A DNA stretch of 64,000 nucleotides from contig NZ_JBAXHI010000001.1 in NCBI RefSeq assembly GCF_037138995.1, positions 186,001 to 250,000 on the forward strand, given 5' to 3'. Each line of letters opens with the position of its first letter. Within the stretch, counting starts at the first letter, position 1. The DNA comes from Chlorohelix sp037138995. GTDB taxonomy: Bacteria; Chloroflexota; Chloroflexia; Chloroheliales; Chloroheliaceae. Positions 58,380 through 64,000 of the stretch are shown piece by piece. Position numbers and translations under genes: made by a program. Under the pieces are notes generated by a model, which saw only the letters and a program-made list of their open reading frames with translations, had not been told where the DNA came from and ran no database searches.

Positions 58380-59836
58380 AGTGATTCCACCTTTTGCCGC
58401 AATTCGATGGCACGCTGGAAAGTTTTGACATATTCAACTGCGCTGCTATCCCACGAATAATCCCGTTGCATATCTCGTCCCATCATTTTATACCACACTT
58501 CCCGGTTTTTGTAAGTTTCGAGGGCGCGTACTATTGTGGCAAAGAGCATCCAGTGGTCGTACTCTACGAAGGAAAAGCCGTTTCCCTCTCCGGTAGCCGG
58601 GTCGAAATCCTGTACGGTGTCGGCAAGCCCACCTGTTTTTCTAACCACCGGAATTGAGCCGTAGCGCATGGCAATCATCTGCCCCAAACCGCAGGGTTCA
58701 AAGCGAGAAGGCATCAGGAAAATATCGCTGCCGCCGTAGATTTTCTGCGCCAAAATCGCGTTAAAGGTTAAGCGCAAAGCCATTTTATCAGGATAACGCT
58801 GTGCAATTTGGCTGAAAAATTCATGGTACATTTGGTCTCCGGTACCCATCAACACGAATTGTATATTGAGTTGCAGCAGCGGGTTAATAATTTGCTCCAG
58901 CAAATCAAGCCCCTTTTGGCTGGCAAGGCGGGTAATCATACCAACCAACGGAATATCGGGATTCTGGGGTAGCCCTATCTCACGCTGCAAATCGAGCTTA
59001 TTGGCGCTACGTTTATTCAAGGTTTTGACATCGAAATTAGCCGCTAGATAGCGATCGGTGGCAGGGTTAAAATGCCCTGTGTCAATCCCATTCAGAATAC
59101 CGCAAAGCCTATCGCTGCGTTCATTTAGTATGCCGTTCATGTTTTCCCCAAATTGGGGTGACAATATTTCCTTAGCATAAGAAGGGCTGACGGTGCTGAT
59201 AATATCGGCGTGGCGAATACCAAGACTCATCAAGCTAACCAGTTCCGAATGTTCCTGAATATTGCTATAGATAAAATCGTATTCGGCTATTCCGGCAATT
59301 TCAAGCACCCTGTAACCGAAAATGCCCTGATACGCTAGGTTGTGGATGGTATAAACGCTGGCTATATTGCGGTAGAAAGGCGTATTAGCGTATTGGGTTT
59401 TCAGCCAATTGGGGATTAGGGCAGTATGCCACTCGTGACAATGTATAACATCCGGTTGCCAATTCAGTTGCGGCAGCATTTCCATCACTGCACGGCAGAA
59501 CAGAATAAAACGCTCATCATCGTCCGGGTAGCCGTAAATACCCTCGCGATTAAAATAGCGGTCATTATCAATCAGGTAAACCGGTACTTCTTCATTGAGA
59601 TTACTTGAAAGCACAGATACAGGCTCGGTTCGTTCGTTTTTTAGCACTATATTTAGTTGATTGATAACGGGCTTAAGGTCAAATTTATTCGGGTTTATCC
59701 TGCCGTAGCGAGGAATTACCAGCCTAACATCATGCCCCAGCTTTGCCAGAGCTATGGGTAAAGAACCTATGACTTCCGCTACATGTCCAACTTTGGCAAA
59801 CGGCGTTGCTTCTGCAGCGACTATCAATATTTTCAA
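58376..59836 (-). CDS. glgA: glycogen/starch synthase, ADP-glucose type (GT5)
   Basis: A 486-residue GT-B synthase. The N-terminal lobe has LIVAAEATPFAKVGHVAEVIGSLPIALAKLGHDVRLVIPRYG, and the C-terminal lobe has GMITRLASQKGLDLL and the retaining-GT signature IFLMPSRFEPCGLGQMIAMRYGSIPVVRKTGGLADTV. It elongates alpha-1,4-glucan from ADP-glucose. The canonical N-terminal KxGGL motif that contacts the sugar nucleotide reads K15-V-G-H18-V here, with the second Gly replaced by His. The C-terminal KTGGL is intact. The start is TTG 59836. It is the first gene of a coupled operon. Confidence 0.92.
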   Translation of the reverse strand: MKILIVAAEATPFAKVGHVAEVIGSLPIALAKLGHDVRLVIPRYGRINPNKFDLKPVINQLNIVLKNERTEPVSVLSSNLNEEVPVYLIDNDRYFNREGIYGYPDDDERFILFCRAVMEMLPQLNWQPDVIHCHEWHTALIPNWLKTQYANTPFYRNIASVYTIHNLAYQGIFGYRVLEIAGIAEYDFIYSNIQEHSELVSLMSLGIRHADIISTVSPSYAKEILSPQFGENMNGILNERSDRLCGILNGIDTGHFNPATDRYLAANFDVKTLNKRSANKLDLQREIGLPQNPDIPLVGMITRLASQKGLDLLEQIINPLLQLNIQFVLMGTGDQMYHEFFSQIAQRYPDKMALRLTFNAILAQKIYGGSDIFLMPSRFEPCGLGQMIAMRYGSIPVVRKTGGLADTVQDFDPATGEGNGFSFVEYDHWMLFATIVRALETYKNREVWYKMMGRDMQRDYSWDSSAVEYVKTFQRAIELRQKVESL

Positions 59837-60082
59837 TTTTTATGAGAGCTTTCTGTTGGAATAGCGGAAATTTATAGAAAACTCTCTCCGCTCCTCAAAT
59901 CCCAACGATTTCATTGCTGTTAAAACCACTAATTTTACCAATTTTAGCATAGAGCCATTTTAAGTAAAGTTAGGGAAGGTGGCAAATAAAAATCCATAGC
60001 CTTAAATTTGTGTAAACACCGTTCCTGTGGTACTACTTATACATTATCCTGTATCGTAATAATACATAGAAGAGATTAGATT

Positions 60083-61297
60083 TTGCTTAGAATCAGCCTT
60101 ATTGCCCCGTTCGGTTTGAAGCTCAAAGGTACTGCCAGCGCCCGCATTCTGCCTTTGGCGGAAGCTCTGGTGGCGCTTGGTCATTCGGTGCGGGTATGCG
60201 TGCCGCCGTGGGATGACCCTGTACCCTCTCTACCCGGTGTCGAGCGCATCAATGGGGTGGAGATACTGACCGTTTCGTTAAAACCGGGACCGCTTGCTTT
60301 ACAATTGCCTTGCAGATTGGCGCAAGCGGCGTTGTCTTTCAAGCCTGATGTAATCCATGTGTTCAAGCCCAAAGCCTACAGCGGGCTTACCGCTTTGCTG
60401 CTTTCCTTGCGCGGCAAACCTTTCGTGCTTGATACAGACGATTGGGAAGGCGCAGGCGGTTGGAACGATATTAACCCATATTCTCCCATGCAAAAAAAGC
60501 TCTTTGCATGGCAAGAACGCACTTTGCCGCGCCGCGCTATTGCCGTTACTGTTGCCAGTCGTACTCTGCAAACCCAAGTGTGGGGCTTTGGGGTAGCGCG
60601 AGACAAGGTTTTTTATCTACCTAATGGCGTTTCACTTACCAAATATGCCGGATGGCAGGGAAACGAAGCAGAAGAAGCGGCGCAACACTGGAGGGGGAAA
60701 CTAGGACTAGAAGATAAAACGGTACTGTTGGCTTACACCCGCTTTGCCGAATTTAAAGCGCCTCGCCTGTTGGAAATCACGCGCCGTACTCTTGCTTTGT
60801 TGCCTTCTGCACAGGCTGAGAACACGCGCTTGTTGGTGGTAGGCGGCGGCTTTTTCGGGGAAGAAAAGGAGCTTCACGAACTGGCAGAACGCTACGGGTT
60901 GCGCGGAAAAGTAATTGCTATAGGGCAAGCCGCGTGGGAGGATTTGCCCGGTTTGTTGCGCTGTGGGGATGTAGCCCTCTACCCCTTTGACGATAATCTA
61001 ATAAATCGGGCGCGTTGCTCTGTGAAATTTCTCGAATTACTATTGGCGGAACGCTCGGTAGTGACCGAAGCGGTGGGGCAACAAAGCGAGTATTTATGCG
61101 AGGGCGAGGGCGGGCAGCTGGTCACGCCGGGTGACACTGCCGCTTTTGCTGCTGCTGTCGCCAAACTTTTGCAGCTAAGCCCAGAATCGCGCCGCGAGTT
61201 TGGGGTAATTGCCGCCCGTCGCCTCTATTCCGAATTTAGCTGGTCAAAACTGGTGGAACAAGCAGAAGCGGCTTACCTAGCAACCGTTCGTTCGTAA
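60083..61297 (+). CDS. glycosyltransferase family 4
   Basis: A 404-residue GT-B protein. The N-terminal lobe has ISLIAPFGLKLKGTASARILPLAEALVALGHSVRVCVP and VIHVFKPKAYSGLTALLL; the acceptor-side DTDDWEGAGGWND is distinctive. The C-terminal lobe has GQAAWEDLPGLLRCGDVALYPFDDNLINRARCSVKFLELLLAERSVVTEAVGQQSEYL, with the conserved acidic ends in a non-standard form (no E-G-F-G). The start is TTG 60083. Its 3' end overlaps the convergent ABC-F gene by 25 nt. Sugar specificity is unknown. Confidence 0.83.
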   Translation: MLRISLIAPFGLKLKGTASARILPLAEALVALGHSVRVCVPPWDDPVPSLPGVERINGVEILTVSLKPGPLALQLPCRLAQAALSFKPDVIHVFKPKAYSGLTALLLSLRGKPFVLDTDDWEGAGGWNDINPYSPMQKKLFAWQERTLPRRAIAVTVASRTLQTQVWGFGVARDKVFYLPNGVSLTKYAGWQGNEAEEAAQHWRGKLGLEDKTVLLAYTRFAEFKAPRLLEITRRTLALLPSAQAENTRLLVVGGGFFGEEKELHELAERYGLRGKVIAIGQAAWEDLPGLLRCGDVALYPFDDNLINRARCSVKFLELLLAERSVVTEAVGQQSEYLCEGEGGQLVTPGDTAAFAAAVAKLLQLSPESRREFGVIAARRLYSEFSWSKLVEQAEAAYLATVRS

Positions 61298-62931
61298 TCC
61301 TCCAAATCATAATAGGTTTTGAGTGAGCCGTCTTGAATAGCCCAAATCCGTTCGGCGAACCGTGCTACGAAATAGCGGTCGTGTGCTACCGCTAGGATAG
61401 TACCCTCAAATTGTTCCAACGTTTCCTCGAATTGCTCCCGCGATTTAATATCCAGATGGTTGAGCGGTTCGTCTAGCAGCAGAAAATTAACCCCGCTCAG
61501 CGCTAAACGCGCCAACGCCAATCGCGCCCGTTCGCCGTAGCTTAGGTTGCCTACGGGCGTGAACACTTCATCACCTGAAAATAAGAAATAGTGAAGGAAG
61601 TTACGCGCTTCGGTTTCGGTTATAGCTGCCATCTCGCGCACCGCTTCCAACGCAGTTTGTTGCGGTTTCAGCCCTTCCTGTTCCTGCGAGAAGTATCCCA
61701 CTCGCACATTTGCGCCTAACCGGGCAATACCGCTGTCTGGCGCAAGTTCGCCCGCGATGATTTTCAGCAGGGTGGTTTTGCCCGTACCATTCGCGCCCAA
61801 CAACGCCACCCGTTCGCCTTGCCTTAATACACCTGTAACCCGCTCGAACAGGCGCAAGTTACCAAAGGCTTTTACCACATTGTCTAGCGTAAGTACAATT
61901 TGTCCGCTGGTGGGCGTAGTCTCGAACTCCAACTTCATGTGCCAGCCCTTTTTGGGCTTTTCCAACCGCTCTTCGCTGTCGAGATACTTTTCCAACCTAG
62001 CTTTACGTACCACTGCTCGCCGCGCTACTTTCAAAGCGCGTTTGCGAACATAGAAATCAATGGTAGAGCCTTCGATATTGCGAGCGTGTTGCTCGGTGGC
62101 TTGCAGGTCGGCTTCCACTTTCCCGATATACTCTTGCTGACGCTGGTATTCGTCCTCGTATTTTCGGCGTTGCCTCTCCTCATCTTCCATATAGGCGCTG
62201 TAATTGCCCACGAACTCTTTTAGGGTGTGCGTTTTCTCATCCAGTGCCAGCAATTTCTGAACCACTTCATCCAGAAAAGCGCGGTCATGCGACACAATCA
62301 GCACTGCTCCTTTGTACTGACGCACAAATTCCTGTAACCATTCCAGCGCGGTGATGTCCAGATGGTTGGTTGGTTCGTCCAAAAGAAGCAGGTCTGGTCG
62401 AGAAAGCAACAAACGCGCCAATCCTAACCGAGTCTTTTGTCCTCCACTCAGAGTTGCCACCGGGGTATTCTGGTCTAGGTGTTCCAGCCCCAATCCGTTC
62501 AATGCTTCGGCTAGTCGCGCTTGCGCCCCGTAAGCGTCCAGCCTTTCCGCTTCTTCTAACGCTTCAGAATAACGCGCCATAAGCGTATCAAATTCATCGC
62601 TTTGCGCCACGCTTATGGCTGCACCCAACCGCTCAATTTCTAGCAAGATTTCTAAAGCCTGACCTATCGCTTTGCCGATTACTTTGCCGACGGTAGCACC
62701 CGGCGCATATTCAAGAGCCTGTTCGAGGTAGCCAAAACGCGCCGAGGGGTCGCGCCATACTTTGCCCGAATCGGGTTGTTCTTCGCCCACTATTATTTTT
62801 AACAGAGTGGATTTGCCTGAGCCGTTTGGTCCGATTAGACCGGCACGCTCGCCTCGATTGAGGATAAAGCTTACTTTTTCGAGGATAACGGCATCGCCAA
62901 AGCTTTTATTTATTCCAGAAACTTTAAGCAT
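61273..62931 (-). CDS. ABC-F family ATP-binding cassette protein
   Basis: A 552-residue protein with two ABC domains and no membrane helices. ABC1: GPNGSGKSTLLKII, signature LSGGQKTRLGLARLLL, Walker B LLLLDEPTNHLD. ABC2: GANGTGKTTLLKII, LSYGERARLALARLAL, FLLLDEPLNHLD. The linker of about 80 residues is charged and helical (EDEYQRQQEYIGKVEADLQATEQHARNIEGS), the P-site tRNA interaction motif of ribosome-acting ABC-F factors. The first signature is LSGGQ and the second LSYGE, both usual. It relieves ribosome stalling or gives antibiotic protection; subtype cannot be told by eye. Confidence 0.93.
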   Translation of the reverse strand: MLKVSGINKSFGDAVILEKVSFILNRGERAGLIGPNGSGKSTLLKIIVGEEQPDSGKVWRDPSARFGYLEQALEYAPGATVGKVIGKAIGQALEILLEIERLGAAISVAQSDEFDTLMARYSEALEEAERLDAYGAQARLAEALNGLGLEHLDQNTPVATLSGGQKTRLGLARLLLSRPDLLLLDEPTNHLDITALEWLQEFVRQYKGAVLIVSHDRAFLDEVVQKLLALDEKTHTLKEFVGNYSAYMEDEERQRRKYEDEYQRQQEYIGKVEADLQATEQHARNIEGSTIDFYVRKRALKVARRAVVRKARLEKYLDSEERLEKPKKGWHMKLEFETTPTSGQIVLTLDNVVKAFGNLRLFERVTGVLRQGERVALLGANGTGKTTLLKIIAGELAPDSGIARLGANVRVGYFSQEQEGLKPQQTALEAVREMAAITETEARNFLHYFLFSGDEVFTPVGNLSYGERARLALARLALSGVNFLLLDEPLNHLDIKSREQFEETLEQFEGTILAVAHDRYFVARFAERIWAIQDGSLKTYYDLEDYERTVAR

Positions 62932-63176
62932 GATTAATACTCTTTCTTCTTGATTAAGGGCAGGTCAAAGCTGCCGCCGCAACCATATTTAGATAGAAAG
63001 AGTTCTTCTCATACTTACCTTAAATCATACAAAAACCAATGCCGGAGACGGAAAAAGGTTATACACCGCCTCACTTAAGATTATAGCATGCCGTAACCCG
63101 CCCGGCATATCGTTCGTTGGTATTAATTGTAGTGCTGCTTTTTCATGGTGTTTGAGTTTCTAACAGGAGGAATCGG

Positions 63177-63806
63177 ATAGGTAAGTTATTGGTTTTTTTA
63201 TTCGCGCTTACACTTTTACTCGGTGCGTGCGGCACTCTCGCAGCCACTCCAGAAACGTTACCCGCTGCAACTCTCGCTACTACGCCTGACCCCGCTAAAA
63301 TTGATCTGCGTTATCCCGGCGCAACTTATTTTGATGCGAAAGTAATCTTGCCACAGGGTTTATTATCAGTACCCTTGCAAGGGAATAATATTGTAATCTT
63401 TTCTTCCGGTGATAGTGTTGAAAAAATTGCTCAGTTCTACCGTGAGAAATTTGCCACTGCCGGGCTTGGCACTGAGTCGAACTATACATGTAAAACCGAA
63501 ACCGATTGCCAAGAGCTTTACCCCTTTAGCGCGTTCAAAGATGAGTGTGTGTTAGACGGGCGGGGTAGCAAAACCTGTTATGCAATTTACCAGTACGAAT
63601 TTGTTCTGGTTACTGCAAATGCCTCGACTTCAGAAATGAATAACTTTAATATACCGGACGAGTTAAGAAAACTGCTGAAGGCTGGAACTACACTTGTTTG
63701 TTACTATGGCAGATCAATGACACCGCCTGTTATCTCTCTGGCTCCAGTGGTGACTACCGCTGCTGCGCTCTGGACTAGTACCCCTGCACCACAAACGACA
63801 CCCTGA
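63177..63806 (+). CDS. putative lipoprotein, possible AUA start
   Basis: A 209-residue protein from ATA 63177, or 205 residues from TTG 63189. A lipoprotein signal (LLVFLFALTLLLGAC, lipobox LGAC) is followed by a Thr/Ala/Pro linker and a domain with DLRYPGATYFDAKVILP and SVEKIAQFYREKFATAGL, a pattern seen in proteins that hold small periplasmic alpha/beta domains. It has Cys residues that could form a disulfide (YTCKTETDCQELYPF, DECVLDGRGSKTCY). AGGAGG lies exactly six bases before ATA 63177, and only this start gives a basic n-region (GKLL). TTG 63189 is 18 bases from that site. No function known. Confidence 0.72.
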   Translation: MGKLLVFLFALTLLLGACGTLAATPETLPAATLATTPDPAKIDLRYPGATYFDAKVILPQGLLSVPLQGNNIVIFSSGDSVEKIAQFYREKFATAGLGTESNYTCKTETDCQELYPFSAFKDECVLDGRGSKTCYAIYQYEFVLVTANASTSEMNNFNIPDELRKLLKAGTTLVCYYGRSMTPPVISLAPVVTTAAALWTSTPAPQTTP

Positions 63807-63851
63807 TTTTTATTGCTTGACGCTGAGTTTATAATGCTATAGACTTCAAAA

Positions 63852-63875
63852 ACGCCATGTCCTATTAGGTGGCGT
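63852..63875. repeat. inverted repeat before the last gene
   Basis: ACGCCA (63852-63857) / TGGCGT (63870-63875), with an inner CCT-ATT-AGG pair. It may end the lipoprotein transcript or form a leader structure. A TATAAT at about 63832 lies just upstream, without a well-spaced -35 box. Confidence 0.4.
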
Positions 63876-63930
63876 AAATATTTATACAGGATAGGTTTTT
63901 AGAATGGGATTTTCTAAGGAGAACGAGCAA

Positions 63931-64000
63931 GTGACTTCACAAGCGCTCGACTCTAAATCACCCAATAATCAGGCAGAATCCGGCAAGGGCGATTCAGTAC
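63931..64000 (+). CDS. N-terminal fragment of unidentified gene (cut by window end)
   Basis: The frame is open to the right edge. GTG 63931 has AAGGAG nine bases upstream, whereas the in-frame ATG at 63904 has only a weak site. The visible residues after the start (TSQALDSKSPNNQAESGKGD) are polar and look disordered, so no family can be named. Confidence 0.5.
   Translation, partial: MTSQALDSKSPNNQAESGKGDSV

Overview
This window is a 64 kb piece of a bacterial chromosome of moderate GC content. It carries the replication initiator gene dnaA with a DnaA-box-rich region on each side. No mobile elements, CRISPR arrays, rRNAs or tRNAs were recognised by eye. Several features are compatible with Chloroflexota: an MEP-pathway ispH, SelB, a universal-stress-domain/GpgS-type glycosyltransferase fusion, a RodZ-like protein, a MoxR/DUF58/BatA cluster and many short-spaced operons. 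That placement is an inference from gene types; no phylogenetic marker was searched.

Layout. 1-3228 is the end of a surface-polysaccharide cluster: the 3' end of an RfbD-like reductase, a GNAT acetyltransferase, a GT2 and a GT9 glycosyltransferase. 3423-10681 holds a PspA/IM30 protein, a PolX-like protein whose polymerase and PHP active sites both look degraded, a pseudokinase, ClpC, and an orphan single-AAA ClpC-like protein lacking key residues. 11045-16743 carries ribosomal protein S1, an acidic hypothetical protein, a NYN-domain RNase, selB and ispH. 16793-18311 is a self-contained TetR/hydrolase unit with two matching palindromic operators and a consensus promoter. 18462-23018 has a thioesterase-like gene facing a DUF5666-like / ECF sigma / anti-sigma / trmD gene string.

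23019-32010 is mostly plus strand: an OGG1-type glycosylase, two LpxL/HtrB-type acyltransferases (the second lacks the catalytic Asp), an acyl-CoA synthetase, SbcC, a six-helix membrane protein and prephenate dehydrogenase. 32759-35900 is dnaA with flanking DnaA-box clusters (putative bipartite oriC). From dnaA to position 59836 every gene is on the minus strand: BatA-like, DUF58, S41 peptidase, MoxR and a Gln/Gly-rich membrane coiled-coil protein; then a PH-domain protein, pgsA, rimO, yajQ, rodZ-like, an HATPase/HTH regulator, a GH18 protein, the GpgS-type fusion with a GT4, and a translationally coupled methyltransferase / HIT-type / glycogen synthase trio. The last 4 kb has a GT4, an ABC-F ATPase, a lipoprotein with a possible AUA start, and the 5' end of a further gene.

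The strongest leads are (i) the MoxR cluster beside the origin, which combines an AAA ATPase, a DUF58 and a vWA protein with an exported S41 protease and a 621-residue membrane protein with a long Gln/Gly-rich tail; and (ii) three enzyme-like proteins with missing catalytic residues around clpC (PolX-like, pseudokinase, ClpC-D1-like).
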